This document shows, one piece after another, positions 25,323-37,600 of a stretch of DNA of 64,000 nucleotides. The position numbers were made by a program, and so were the translations under genes. Every line of letters begins with the position of its first letter. The stretch's first letter is position 1. The notes under the pieces were generated by a model. The model did no database searches and was not told where the DNA came from. It saw only the letters and a program-made list of their open reading frames with translations. Source of the stretch: Rubripirellula reticaptiva (GTDB lineage: Bacteria > Planctomycetota > Planctomycetia > Pirellulales > Pirellulaceae). The stretch lies in NCBI RefSeq assembly GCF_007860175.1, contig NZ_SJPX01000003.1, forward strand, positions 941,380 to 1,005,379. The letters run 5' to 3'.

Positions 25323-26206
25323 TCAGATCGCGCCGACGAGTAACGGTTCTTTGATCGCTTGCTCGAACTCGATTGGACTTCGGTAATCCAGTGACGAGTG
25401 CAGGCGGCGAGGATTGTAAAAGCGTTCAATGTGGTCCGACGTGTGGCGTGTTCGTGCGTTTCGTAAATCTGCTGGGCTTCTTCTGTCTTGTAGCTCTTGA
25501 AGAACGATTCCATCGGAGCGTTGTCGTAGCAGTTGCCGCGACGACTCATGCTTTGAATGATTTCGTTGGTGGGTAATCGGCTTCGGAAATGTTCGCTGGC
25601 ATATTGCGAACCGCGATCACTATGAACTACCAGCCCAGCTCTGGAGGAACGACACGCAAGTGATTGATCCAACGCCGCGACCACCAATTCAGAATCGATG
25701 TTGAGACTGGTGTTCTAGCCAATGATCTTGCGTGAATGCAGATCGACAAAGGCGCACAGATAAGTGAATCCCTCTTTGGTCGGTATGTACGTGATATCAG
25801 TGAGCCAAACTTGATCGATGGTTTCAGTAGAGAAGTTTTGGTTAAGCAGATTGGGGGCGATCGGTTGGTCGTGGTTGGAGTCGGTGGTCGAGATTCTGAA
25901 TTTGGTTCGGCGATTGGCTTGGATTCCTGTTATCCGCATGCACTTTGCGACAGTGTTCCGGCAGCACTCAATACCGCGAATGATCAGTTCTCGGTGCATT
26001 CTTGGACTTCCGTAAGCATCGAAATGCTTCTCTAAATGAACCTCTTGGATGGCCCGAGTGATTTGCGTTTGTTTCGTTTCGGTTGCCGTGACATCGAGAT
26101 GAGTGAACCGGTAGTACGCCGCACGCGATACTTCGAGAGTTCGACAGAGCACCGCGATCGGCCACCGGTCGCGATGCTTGTCAATGAACTTGAGCCTCAG
26201 TTGCTT
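25323..26206 (-). pseudogene. IS3 transposase OrfB (DDE integrase), broken
   Basis: Reading from the orfA end, the rve-type catalytic domain is recognisable: 'DQVWLTDITYIPT' (first Asp), 'VVHSDRGSQYAS' (second Asp) and 'NAPMESFFKSYKTEE' (Glu). Two lesions break it. 'SRKIIG' is followed at about 25717 by TAG where the family has Trp (TGG). Between 'HATRRT' and 'IERFYNPRRLHSSL' there is a frameshift near 25425. The true C terminus in the third frame ends at 25323 ('EPLLVGAI'). The remnant cannot make active transposase without suppression. Confidence 0.85.
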
Positions 26207-26486
26207 TCTTTGGCGAAGAACGCCGTCGCTTTTTCTAAAATGTCGTGTTCCATCTTGAGTTGTCGGTCCTCCTAACAGAGCCGCTTCAACTCGGCCTCGA
26301 CCGACTGGCTGCCGGCGGGGTGGCTGGAAATGTCCCTTCTTCATCAAAGGACTTCTTCCATTTGCGAAGCATGGTTTCACGGATACTCAAATCTTTGGCG
26401 ACAACGGCATACGTCAGCCCCTGTTCGATGATTTTCTTTACGGCGGCCAGTTTGAATTCTCGGCTGAATGTTCGACGCTTGTCCAT
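26197..26486 (-). pseudogene. IS3 transposase OrfA (HTH), broken
   Basis: Starts intact as 'MDKRRTFSREFKLAAVKKII' with the helix-turn-helix of IS3 OrfA ('AVVAKDLSIRETMLRKWKKS'). A frameshift near 26310 diverts it to an early stop at 26286. In the restored frame the leucine-zipper region continues 'VEAELKRLC', hits a TAG, then 'EDRQLKMEHDILEKATAFF' to the natural stop at 26197, which overlaps the beginning of orfB as expected for programmed frameshifting in the family. Confidence 0.82.
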
Positions 26487-26524
26487 GGTTCGGATCTCCT
26501 GTCAGAGAAGTCTGACATCTCTCC

Positions 26525-26554
26525 ATCCACTGTCAACTTTTCGTGGGCAATTCC
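26525..26554 (-). repeat. IS3 terminal inverted repeat, orfA end
   Basis: The partner of 25257-25285; it reads GGAATTGCCCACGAAAAGTT on the minus strand, with one extra C. Confidence 0.88.
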
Positions 26555-26561
26555 AAACATC

Positions 26562-27833
26562 TTAACGGCGTAGTTCGGCTGGTACGTCCGCGAGCGCCGC
26601 GTCGGGCAACTCATACGAACCCGCTAACAACTCGCAGTCTTCGTTAACCAGTTCGGGGTAAGTCGATCCGTGCAGCACTTCGACGGCGAAAATCTCTTGC
26701 ACGGCGTCCTCGAACTTGACGAAGGCGACGATCTGACCAGATTCAATGTTTACCACCCAAACGCCGCAGGTTCGTTCGGCGAGTTCTCGCTCGGCAATCG
26801 GTACGCCGCCGAACACAGACGTCTCGCGGACCTGGGACAAGCCGATAAACGCCAGCGGTCCACAAAAGGAAAGCCCGCGAGTGAACCCGGGCAACTCGAT
26901 GATCGATTCGTACGCGCCCGTCACCGGATCGATCACGCCGAATCCACCGGTGCCGGAATGCAACAAATACAAGTTTCCGTTGTACCAACGCGGGGAATGA
27001 GGCATCGATAGTCCGCGGGCGACGATCTCATTGGATGCGACATCGATCAACAGGCCACCGTCTTTCTTGTTGGCTCGCCATCCACCGGGTTCGTCGGTTT
27101 CACCCAGCGCCGTAACACAGTCGACTTTGCCGTCGCGGGTCGCCATCCCGTTGAGGTGACAACAGTCGCCAGGGATGTACTTCGTGATAAACGAGGGCCG
27201 CCAAACGGGTTCAAAATTGAACGTGCCACTGCGCCGAGCCAAACACGAGAACCGCGTGTTGACGAATACGACATCGTCATCGATCCAAGCCATCTCGTGG
27301 ATGTCGATATCACCGGTAAAGTGCGACACTCGCGGCAGGAAACAAGCATCATGCGGATGAGGACTGGCCTGGCGAGCGGGCAGATCATCCGTTGCCTCGC
27401 GAGCAGTATCGAGCTTCTCGCAAACAGCCGGGATATTATGGAACTCCCAAACCTGCATTTCCGACCCGATGGCGATTCGGTTGGGCTGGACCGCCATCCC
27501 CATCGGTTTGTCGAACAGACGAAAGTGCGTGTTCAGCACGCCATTCTCGGCCCGCAACATCACCAACTTACCGGCCTGGTAAGTCGTCACCATTAACGAA
27601 ATCCCAAGCTGAGACAGGATCTCGGGCAGGTTGCTTGTGTGGACCGATCGCAACGAGTTCGACGTTGGTTCAATGTCTGTGATTGAATCAGTTTCGTTCA
27701 ACTCTTCGTTTCCATCTTTGTTCGCGGTGGTGGGAAAATGGACTTTGTATTGGACGAGGCTACGAGCGGGCAGATGGAAAAAGGTTTCGTGTTGGCAAGC
27801 CTGGCAATTTCTGACTTCACTTTTCCACATCAC
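26562..27833 (-). CDS. TIGR03032 family protein (beta-propeller-like)
   Basis: About 423 residues without signal peptide. Family landmarks include 'GISLMVTTYQAGKLVMLR', 'FDKPMGMAVQPNRIAIG', 'DIDIHEMAWIDDDVVFVNTR', 'CCHLNGMATRDGKVDCVTAL', 'GLSMPHSPRWYNGNLYLLHS' and 'LPGFTRGLSFCGPLAFIGLS'. These match the TIGR03032/DUF4915 family, a propeller-like group of unknown function that in other bacteria is found with large secreted or repeat proteins. It lies 39 bases after the cohesin-like PEP-CTERM gene on the same strand, which in turn follows the giant beta-helix gene, so the three may form an operon. The start is uncertain: GTG 27833 or ATG 27830; the first 60 residues are poorly conserved in character and a later start is possible. 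Confidence 0.83.
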   Translation of the reverse strand: MMWKSEVRNCQACQHETFFHLPARSLVQYKVHFPTTANKDGNEELNETDSITDIEPTSNSLRSVHTSNLPEILSQLGISLMVTTYQAGKLVMLRAENGVLNTHFRLFDKPMGMAVQPNRIAIGSEMQVWEFHNIPAVCEKLDTAREATDDLPARQASPHPHDACFLPRVSHFTGDIDIHEMAWIDDDVVFVNTRFSCLARRSGTFNFEPVWRPSFITKYIPGDCCHLNGMATRDGKVDCVTALGETDEPGGWRANKKDGGLLIDVASNEIVARGLSMPHSPRWYNGNLYLLHSGTGGFGVIDPVTGAYESIIELPGFTRGLSFCGPLAFIGLSQVRETSVFGGVPIAERELAERTCGVWVVNIESGQIVAFVKFEDAVQEIFAVEVLHGSTYPELVNEDCELLAGSYELPDAALADVPAELRR

Positions 27834-27872
27834 TCTGCAGTTTTAATAATCTCCTCGTACGACCTAGAGCAA

Positions 27873-28535
27873 CTAGGACATTTTCTGTCCCGAGCTCCGT
27901 CTACGACGCCGACCCAGCGCTACGCAACAGAACAGTCCGAAGGTAGCCAACGAGCTTGGTTCGGGGACGGCAGTTGCATTGATATTGCCTGACGAGGATA
28001 AGTTGGGTACTGCGGAGAGTCCATTTGCGTCGGTGAAACCGTCACCGGCGGCAAGCTCAAAGATCAGATCAGTATCACCGCTTACGAGCGAGCCAGTACT
28101 TTGAAATGTCAACAGTGCTGCCCGGAAGTTGAAGGGTCCGGAGATCGGATTTCCACCAATGAAAACGGGATTGGTAATGGCGCTAACGCCAACCTCTTGG
28201 TAATTGGTGTTGCCAAGCCTCGCATCATCATTTCCGTTACGATTCGTAGCAGAACTGTCAATGGTAAAGAACTGAACGTTCGGCGTTGTGCGAACAATAC
28301 TGTTGAGAATCAATTCCTCGCTGTCAAACCGAATCTTGAAGGCGTAGGCGGAAAGCGAATCGCCCGCCTCTAATGCGATGTTGATGGCAACATCAAAACT
28401 GGCATTCGCAGCAAGGTTTAGGTTTGCCTGATTGTCGGGCAGATTCGCGTTTACATCGAACGTGAGCACCATCGCGCCTCGCGAAACGCCCGCGGATGAG
28501 CAAACTAAGATTATTAGGATCAATACACGATTCAT
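27873..28535 (-). CDS. PEP-CTERM protein with cohesin-like domain
   Basis: 220 residues. Signal peptide (about 1-20, ending 'GVSRGA'), a body resembling a cohesin beta-sandwich ('FDVAINIALEAGDSLSAYAF' followed by 'KIRFDSEELILNSIV'), and a C-terminal PEP-CTERM tail ('VPEPSSLATFG', hydrophobic run, 'RRRRR'). Cohesins bind dockerins; the gene directly upstream encodes a giant secreted protein ending in dockerin-like repeats, so a surface-anchoring partnership is possible. The 66-base gap and same orientation favour co-transcription. The cohesin call rests on pattern only, with no characterised close relative known to me; the PEP-CTERM call is solid. Confidence 0.82.
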   Translation of the reverse strand: MNRVLILIILVCSSAGVSRGAMVLTFDVNANLPDNQANLNLAANASFDVAINIALEAGDSLSAYAFKIRFDSEELILNSIVRTTPNVQFFTIDSSATNRNGNDDARLGNTNYQEVGVSAITNPVFIGGNPISGPFNFRAALLTFQSTGSLVSGDTDLIFELAAGDGFTDANGLSAVPNLSSSGNINATAVPEPSSLATFGLFCCVALGRRRRRSSGQKMS

Positions 28536-28601
28536 TTCTAACTCAATTTTCTTGTGTGGTTTAAGGTTTTTTTTCGATTACTAGGCTATAGAACGCTGGC
28601 G

Positions 28602-31600
28602 TTACTCGTATTCAATTCCCTTAAAAAACCGCTGAATGAACTGGCCATAGTCGGGGATGCCAACAACACCGTCTCCGTCGAAGTCATAAAGATCATTAAA
28701 TGCAGCGTCGTTGGTCGGTTTGAAGAATGTTTGAATGAACTGACCGTACTCGGGAACGCCAACGATGCGATCGCCAGAGGTATCTCCGAAGTGTGCGAAG
28801 AAGTTGTCGCTTTCTAACGTTCCGATTCCATAGTCGCCGCCTTGCAGTCCATTGCCGTCTCCGTCTAGTCGGACGGAAGTTCCGGCGCGACTTACTTTGT
28901 TGGGATCAACGGAAAGTTCATAGTTACCGTCGACGAGCGAGTTTTGCGTACCACGGGTAAACACTGACGTGGACTCAAACAGGATCGTCGCGATCGTGTT
29001 GTCGTTGGCGTCGTCTTGATAGGTGAAAGTGATATCGACGGTTCCCCCCTGACTTCCCCGCTTAGTGAGAGTAAACGCACCGGGCTCAATATCGACGCTT
29101 CCTTCAAACTGAACTTCAAGCGTTCTGATCTGTGAACGTTGGCCGGTATCGTTATCCATGAGCACCGCGCCGACTTGGGCGAGGTCGACCAGCGTTAAAC
29201 GCACTTCGTTGGAGCCAACCTTGAGGTCCCAGTCACTTCCCAGCGGTGCGGCGGGAAGTTCGACGCGGTCGAAGTCGCCGGTGAATCCGGCACTGGACGT
29301 CATCAGTACAAATGAATCACCCACGTTCGGTGTGAATCCATTGAGTTCGACAACCTGTATGTCGCCACCCAAGGCCACAGCGCCGGTGTGAATCAATTGA
29401 TCATGGCCACTGCTGCCGGGGGTCGTACCGCCCAGCTCGATGATGGTCGTGGCGCTGGCCGCGTAGGTCACGCTGCCGTTGACCACTTGGGCCGGGCTGA
29501 AGCCGGGACTGTGTGTGCCGGTGATGTTGACGTTGTTCAGGCTGCCGATGCCTTTGGAATAACCCGGCAATGTGATTGGCTGGGCAGGGCTGGTGCCATC
29601 CACGCTGCCATTGATCAGGGACATCAGCGCGAGGTCGTTGGGCGTGTCGAGCGTGCCGAAACCGGTCAGGTTGTCGCCGAAGTCGATCAGTGCTCCGTTG
29701 GCGGCGATGATCGTACCGGCGTTGCCACTGCTGCCAAGCGTGGTCAGCGATCCCAGCACGACTTGGTTCGCATCCATCAAGGTTAGCGTGTGGTTGGCGA
29801 TTCGTAGGATGCCGTCGGTATCGAATCCGTTGAACGCCGCGGCATCACCGATGGTGAGGTCGCCGGTCAATAAAACGGTCGAGCCGCTTTGGCCAGCGAA
29901 CGGCCCGTCAATGGTTCCGTTTCCAATCAAGCTCTCGCCGGATCCCAACGCCAGTCCCGACGCCGATGTGATTGTGCCACCGTCCAGCAAGGTCAGGTCA
30001 TCGAGTGCTGCCATCAACGTTGATTCGATCGTCAACGTGTCGGCACCGACATTTAGGGTGCCATCGACCGCAAAGGTCAACATTCCGGTCACTGCCAGTG
30101 GTTCAACCCCAGTGAAAGCGACGACACTTGTATTCGCGCCGTCACGTGTAGTGATACTTGCATCACCCAGCGTGCTATTGCTGGAATGGTAGGTTGCTCG
30201 CGAAGTTCCAGTGCCGTTGACGACCAATTTGTCGATTCCATTGGAACCATTGAAGGCGATGCCACCAACAAACGAAAAGAATCCACCCGCCGTGGTCGCG
30301 TCAAAATCGATGTTCACATTGTCGTTTAACGTTCCGCCATTGATCGTCAGCGACTGTGTCGATGAAAGTGGCGTCGTGAACATTACGGCACCCCCATTGT
30401 TGTTATCAGTCACCTCGACGTTGGCGCCATTGAGTTGCAGGTTGACGTCATTGCTGACTCCGGTCGGCAAGTTGAAAACAACATTTTTGGTGATGGTGAC
30501 CAAGTAGTCCTCCACCTCGCCGTCCAATGCCGGGCCATGGGGACCGAGTCCACCGGCGGAGCTGACCCGAACACGAGCGTAGGTGTCACCGACCACGGCG
30601 TTGGCGGGCACAACAAAGTTCAGAGTTTGCAAACCGCCACTGACGAACACATTGTCAAGAATTCGATCGCTGGCGTCCCAGACTCCGTTGCCATCAAAAT
30701 CGATCCAGGCATCGACGCGAGCCGACGCGGCGTTTTGCAAATCAATGTTCACGCCAGCGATGGCGGTCCCGACTTGGATCGTGCCGAAGAAGACCCCGTC
30801 GTCATCGGCGCCGTCGCCGCTACCGTCCAGGGGTGCCACCGCATCGCTCTCAATATCTCGCGTTGCACCCAAAGTCGGGCCAACCGTATCGTGCCGTGCA
30901 CCGTCGCTAGCCAGCAATGTTCCATACGAATCGGGTGCATCACCGAAGTCAGGTTTGACGTTGGTCCACACCTGGTGGTCGCCGGTATAGTTGACGACCA
31001 AGGCGTCCAAGTCGCCGTCGCTATCGACGTCCCCCAAACTCACGCTAAGACCACCCAAGCTATTCGCCAGCGTCTGGCTGCCCGCGAACACACCGTTGGT
31101 GTTGGTCCACACCTGGTGGTCGCCTTGATAGTTGGCGACAAAAGCGTCCAGGTCGCCGTCGCCATCGAGATCCCCCATACTTACGCTATAGCTCAGCGAG
31201 CTATTGACCAGCGACTGGCTGCCCGCGAACACGCCGCCGGTGTTGGTCCACACCTGGTGGTCGCCTTGATAATTGGCGACAAAAGCGTCCAGGTCGCCGT
31301 CGCCATCGACGTCCCCCAAACGTACACTACGGCTATTCGAACTATTGGCCAGCGACTGGCTATTGGTGAACACGCCGTTGGTGTTGGTCCACACTTGGTG
31401 GTCGTCGCCAACGTTGGCAACGAAGGCGTCTAGGTCGCCGTCGCCGTCGATATCCCCCAAACTCACGCTATAGCTGCGCAAACCATTGACCAGAGACTGG
31501 CTGTTGGTGAACACGCCGCCCGCGTTGGTCCACACCTGGTGGTCGTCGCTATTGTTGGCAACAAAGGCGTCCAGGTCGCCGTCGCCATCGAAATCCCCCA

Positions 31601-34600
31601 AACTCACGCTAAAGCTACGCAAGTTATTGGCCAGCGTCTGGCTGCCCGCGAACACGCCGCCGGTGTTGGTCCACACTTGGTGGGCGCCTTGATCATTGGC
31701 GACGAAAGCGTCCAGGTCGCCGTCGCCATCGAGATCCCCCAAACTCACGCTAGTGCTGCGCAAACTATTGGCCAGCGTTTGGCTGCCCGCGAACACGCCG
31801 CCGGTGTTAATCCACACCTGGTGGTCGCCTTGAACATTGGCGACGAAGGCGTCCAGGTCGCCGTCGCCATCGAGATCCCCCATACTTACGCTATAGCTCA
31901 GCGAGCTATTGACCAGCGACTGGCCGCTGTCAGCGAAAAATCGCGAGAAGTCGGGCGGGTTGATGGTCAGGGGGTGATCCTCGACTTCACCGTCCAAGGC
32001 CAGGCCACGTGGACCGAGTCCACCGGCGGTGCTCAAGCGAATTCTCGCGTAAAGCGTCTGACCGCTGACGGCATCGGCGGGCACATCGAACAGCACGACG
32101 TTGTCACCGACGTTCACGAGCGCACGGCTGGCGATCCGCTCACCGAGTCCATCGAAGGTCCCGTCACCGTTGAAATCGATCCAGGCATCCAGCTTGCCTG
32201 CGGCACCCTGAACATTGACCGTCACACTCGCATCGGTCTGTCCGACTTGGATCGTGCCGAAGATGACTCCGTCGTCATCGGCGCCGTCGCCGCTACCATC
32301 CAGCGGTGCCACCGCATCGCTCTCGCCATCACGCGTTGCACCCAAAGTCGGGCCGACTGCTTCGTGCCGTGCACCTTCGCTGGCCAGCAACGTTCCATAC
32401 GAATCGGGTGCATCACCGAAATCAAAGCCGCTACTTTCAAAAGCACCGATGTCGATTCGGCCGAACAATACACGGCTAAAAGGTGTGCTGCCACGTTGGT
32501 CAAATTCACCAACGTTGAATGGGATCGCTGGATCGCCCGCATTGAACGCAGGAGACACTGGCGATATCGCGTGCGTTAGCGTCGGGCCGCCGTTGTTGGC
32601 CAGTGGGCCGAGCAGTGGATTGCCGACAATCGTGTCCACCAACCCTCCCGATCCATCCTGGATGAGATTGAAGGTACCGTTGAAGGTACCGACAAGGTCT
32701 CCGCCTGAAGTGCTGCCTGCCACGATGCTGTTGTTGACGGTCACCGTACCGGACACGTTGTTAATGCCGCCGCCTGCGAAAGCCGAATTGCCGCTGAGCG
32801 TGCTGCTGGTGACGGTCACCGTACCGGAGACGTTGTTGATTCCGCCGCCGCTGCCGATGCCGCCAATATTTCCGCTGAGTGTGCTGTTGGTGACGGTCAT
32901 CGTACCTAAGTTCCAGATGCCGCCGCCGCCGCCTTGGTAAGCCGAATTGCCGCTGAGCACGCTGCTGGTGACGATCGCCGTACCCTTATTCCAGATGCCC
33001 CCGCCTTGGTAAGCCGAATTGCCACTGATCGTACTGCTGATGAGTGAGAGCACACCGTCTGAATTGAAACGAATGCCGCCGCCATCAAGCGCCTGGCCGC
33101 CGGTGACTGTCAGACCATTGACTGTCAGATCGCCTGTGGTGCTGGAAAAATTCAGGACCCGCGAGTTGTTATCTAGTTGCAAGTTTACGGAGGCGGCGAC
33201 GTCAGTGATCAATGTGCCTAGAACCAACTCGTCATTGCCTAGTGCATCGCCCGTGATCGTCACGTTCAAGCCGGTCGTGCCATCGATCGTCAGCATATCG
33301 GTGATCTCGAGTTCGCCTTGGGTCAGACGGATCAAACTGTTCCCATCTCCAAGAAAAATATTGGCATCGAACGTGATCGTTTGGGAACCCGGTAAGGCGT
33401 TGGCGAATCTGATTGCCTCACGTAACGACGTGAACTGATCGTTTTCGTCAATGATGTCGTTGGGTGTTGTGACCGTGAGACTCGGAGTCTCCTGGGCCTC
33501 GAACGCACCCATATCAATCTGTCCGCCAGCAACGCGAGCGAATCCACGTTGATCGAAATTGGGCGGTGAACTGAACCCAGGGTCGCCAGCATTGATTGCC
33601 GGACTACCAGGCAACAACGCATGCGTCTGTGTTGGGCCTCCGTTATCGGCCAGCGCACCGAGCAGCGGTTCGACGGGAGTTGCCACGCTGCCGATTTGAT
33701 TGTTGCTGCCAGTGATCGTTAGCGCCGATATGCCAATCAGGCTATGGTTGATCGTTTGCGTGCTGTCGGGGTCAGGATGCAGGTCGGGGCCAGAACCGTT
33801 GTCGGTATTCCCCGCAACGATCGAGCTTTCGATCGTCAGCGGAGGGTTGTAGCCGTAATTGATTACAAAAACGCCACCTCCCCTTTCTTCCGCCACGTTG
33901 CCGCTGATCGTACTGTGCGACAGTGACAAGCCGCCTCTAAACATGAAGATGCCGCCGCCATCCGAACCACTGTTGCCGCTGATGGTACTTTCCATCAGCG
34001 TGATGTCACCGTAGCGAGCTGCGATGCCGCCGCCATCGGCAAAGTCGCCCGAGGTGCTGTTGCCGCTGATCGTGCTGCTGGTCAGGATCACGTCACCATG
34101 CCGAGCGAAAATACCGCCGCCGATGCCTTCGTTTCCGTAGGTGCGATTGCCGCTGAGCGTGCTGCTATCCAAGGTTGCATCGCCAAAAGCGTAGATGCCG
34201 CCGCCAAGGCCTAATTCGCCTGTGGTCGAGTTACCACTGACGGTGCTGCTGGTAAGCGTCAGACCGTCCATTGAATCGAACCGGATGCCTCCGCCAATGT
34301 CATTGGCACCGGTGGTGCGACCGCCGGTCACCGTCAGCCCTACCAACGTTAGATCGCCAGTGGCGGCAGAGAAGTTCACAACACGAGAGTTATCGTCGAG
34401 TGAACTGGCATTCGCGGCGAGGCTCGCGGCGACATCCGTGACGTAGGTGCCCGGTACTAGAACGTCATTCGAACTCGCGTCAGCGGTGATCACGATCTCC
34501 GTGCCGAGGGAACCGTCGATGGTCAATCCCGCCGTGATCAGCAGCTCACCTTGCGTCAGTCGGATCAAACTGTTCGCGCCGCCGGTAAAGACGGCCGCGT

Positions 34601-37600
34601 CAAACGTGATCACATCATCGGGAACCAGATTCGCCAAGAGAACCGCTTCACGCAGACTGAGTTCATTGGGCGAATAATCGCCGTCGACGACATCGGTCGA
34701 CGTGTCAACGATGAGTCCGCGCGATGGTAGAACTTCGATCGTATCGAGAGCTTCCGCAGCAAAGTTTCCGGCCGCATCGCTGACACTTCCGGCGACCACG
34801 GTGACACGAGCGGTGCCCTCAAAGCCAACGTTCGGCGTGAAGATTGCGCTATAGAACGGGTCGTTGAGTACGAACCCCGAAAGCGTACCACCAATCGTCG
34901 CAACGTCTCCAACGTCGAAACCTGTCATGGTCTCGCTCACGTTAAAGCTGACCAGTGACGAGCCGCTGCCGTCCAATGCATCGGTTGCAAAATCCACCGT
35001 GACCGTTGGATTGAGCGTATCGATCGAGAACTCGATCTCCGGCGTGTAGTCCAACTGCGCGTTTGCAAAAACGTCCGTTGCGCCAGTGATATCGATGGTC
35101 ACGTCGTCGATTCTAATGTTGGCGTCGAGGACATCGTAAAATACGACGAAGCTGACGTTGCCGTTGGTGATTGGCCAAAAGCCGTCGGCATTGACCAAGG
35201 TCGACGTCACGTCTTTATCGAAAGTCAGTACCGGAATCGCGTTTTGGTCCATCGCTTCACTGAACTGAATGACAAAAGCCACTTTGTGGACACCAACGTC
35301 AGCATCGCTGATCAGCGACGATGTCGTCGCGACGGAGCCGACGATGCGGAATGCGGTGACCGATGTGACCGACGGTGGCGCCAAATCGATGATCGTGACC
35401 GGATAGTCTTCGACTTCGCCATCACTGGCGAAACCACCTGGGCTCAAGTTGCCGGCGGTACTGAGCCGGAAGCGGGCCTGGGTCAAGCCTCCGATCGCAG
35501 TTGCGGGAACGCTGAAGGTCAAAACATTGTCACCGTTGACGACATCGACCGATTCAAACACTTGTTCTACTGCGTTCCACGAACCGTCGCCATCGAAGTC
35601 GATCCAGGCATCCAGTTTCGCTGGTCCGCCTTGAACGTTCACGGTCACCGTGGCGTCAGTCGCACCGATCAAGATGGTGCCTGCGTTGAATGTCACGCCG
35701 TCTTCATCGGCACCGTCATCGGCTTGGCCGTCCCCTTCGGCGTCACGGAGCTGGCCCAAGGTTGGACCGATTGGTTCGTGGGCTGCACCGTTGTTGGTCA
35801 ACAGCGTGGGATAAGGGCTTGGCGAATCACCAAAATCGTAGCCATTTCGCTCGAAAGACCCGATGTCGATTCGGCCAAATTTTACACGGTCGAAACCACT
35901 GCCGCGCTGGTCAAACTCGGCAGCGTTAAACACGATTGCGGGGTCGCCCGCATTGAACGCTGGACTGCCGGGTAAGAGCGCATGAGTCTGCGTCGGTCCA
36001 CCGTTGTCAGCAAGCGGACCAAGCATGGGAGCTTGGAAGGATAGATTCCCGATGCCAAATGTCGCTGCGGAAAAACTGATCAGGCTGTAGTCAATCGTTC
36101 GCGTCCCGCTACCCAGACTAAGTTCCGCATTCGTGGAAGGATTCTCGGCGATGATCGAGTTGTAGATCGTCACAGGCGGGGAATATTCGACCCAGATTCC
36201 TCCCGCGGAGTGTGCTTGGTTCTCGCTGATTGTGCTACCGCTTGCAGCCAAGCTGCCAGATCGTGTGGCGATGCCGCCGCCAAAGGAGTTGGCAGCCGTG
36301 TTGGCCTGGTTTCCACTGACGGTGCTGTTCGTCAGCGTCACGTTTCCAGATGACGTATAAACACCACCACCCGCTGACGTGCCAGTTCCTGTGATGCTAT
36401 TGCCGCTGATCGTGCTGCTGGTCAGGTTGACCGGGCCGCTAAACGAATAGATACCACCGCCATACGCATCACTGCCCGTGATGCTGTTCCCGCTGACCGT
36501 GCTGCTATTCAGATTTACGTTGCCATTGACGGTGTAGATACCGCCGCCTCTGAAGGTTGACGTGTTGTCGCTGACGGTGCTGCCAGTGAGGGCAAGGTTG
36601 CCGCTGGAGTTGAAGATAATTCCGCCGCCGTCGCCGGTGGTCTGTCCGCCGGTGAGGGTCAGACCCGAGATCGAAAGATCGTCATTGAACGAGGAGAAGT
36701 TCACGACACGTGATGCACCTTGCGCATCAATCGTCAGCAAATCTTGGCCGGGGCCGATGACCGCCAACGATTCGTTGATTTGAAGTTCGCCAGCGGTCAG
36801 GTTGATCGACTGCACCGTGTCGAAAAGCGATCCGAATGTGATGGTGTTGATGCCTGGGGCGACGTTGGCGAGGTACACAGCTTCGCGAAGGGTCAGTTCG
36901 CCGGCCGAATAGTCATCGTCATCGATGTCACCTAGACTATCAACGACCAACGTCGGCAGCGTTTGAAACTCAAACGCGCCCATGTCAATTCGTGAACCGG
37001 CGGATGCGTTCCCATCAAAGACTCGAACAAAGGGCAAACCGCGTTGGTCGTACTCGGTCGCGTTGAATGCGATCGTAGGATTGCCCGCATCAATCGCTGG
37101 GCTGCTCGCGCTCAACGCATGCGTCTGCGTGGGGCCGCCGTTGTCCGCAAGCGGCCCGAGTTGCGGATTCCAGCCAAATAGATTGCCCGTGCCTGTCGAT
37201 CCATTGATTAACGTGCCTGACGTGCTGCCGATCAAGGTGTAGTTGATCGTCAATACGCTCCCAAGATTATGCGCTAGTTGAGGCGCCGCGCTGGCGGTAT
37301 TCCCGTAGATGATCGAATTCGTAACCGTGAAGCTTGGATTCGCATTCGTGCTGAAAGCCCGAATTCCGCCGCCAACCTGCGCGCTGTTACCGAAGATCGT
37401 ACTGCGATCGATCGAGACCGAGTTTGGACCCGTCAGAATACCGCCGCCATAGAGAGACGCACTATTTCCGCTGATTGTGCTACCAATTAACGAGAGATCG
37501 CCCAAATAGGAATTGATACCGCCACCATGGCCAGTGCTTGCAACGTTTCCACTAACCGTGCTGTCGATCACCGTCACGGTGGCGCTCGAATTGGATGCAA

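Larger units (their letters stand above)
25257..26554 (-). mobile_element. IS3-family insertion sequence, inactivated
   Basis: A 1.3-kb element bounded by near-perfect inverted repeats of 29-30 bp (GGAATTGCC-ACGAAAAG... and the same with one extra C). It carries the two-gene transposase layout of IS3 (orfA then orfB on the minus strand), both broken. It sits 7 bases past the stop of the TIGR03032 gene without damaging it, and about 100 bases past the redoxin gene. No target duplication is obvious. Terminal repeats are far better preserved than the genes, so the copy may still be mobilised in trans. Confidence 0.88.

Noticed and set aside
30961-31930. Regular 141-bp repeats considered as a CRISPR-like array
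   Set aside because: Units are in frame, encode calcium-loop VCBS repeats throughout, and there are no short repeats with unique spacers.
30435-32579. Two long plus-strand open frames (about 330-345 residues) antisense to the giant gene
   Set aside because: They are complements of the repetitive minus-strand array, have no domain signature, and their repeats simply mirror the 141-bp units.
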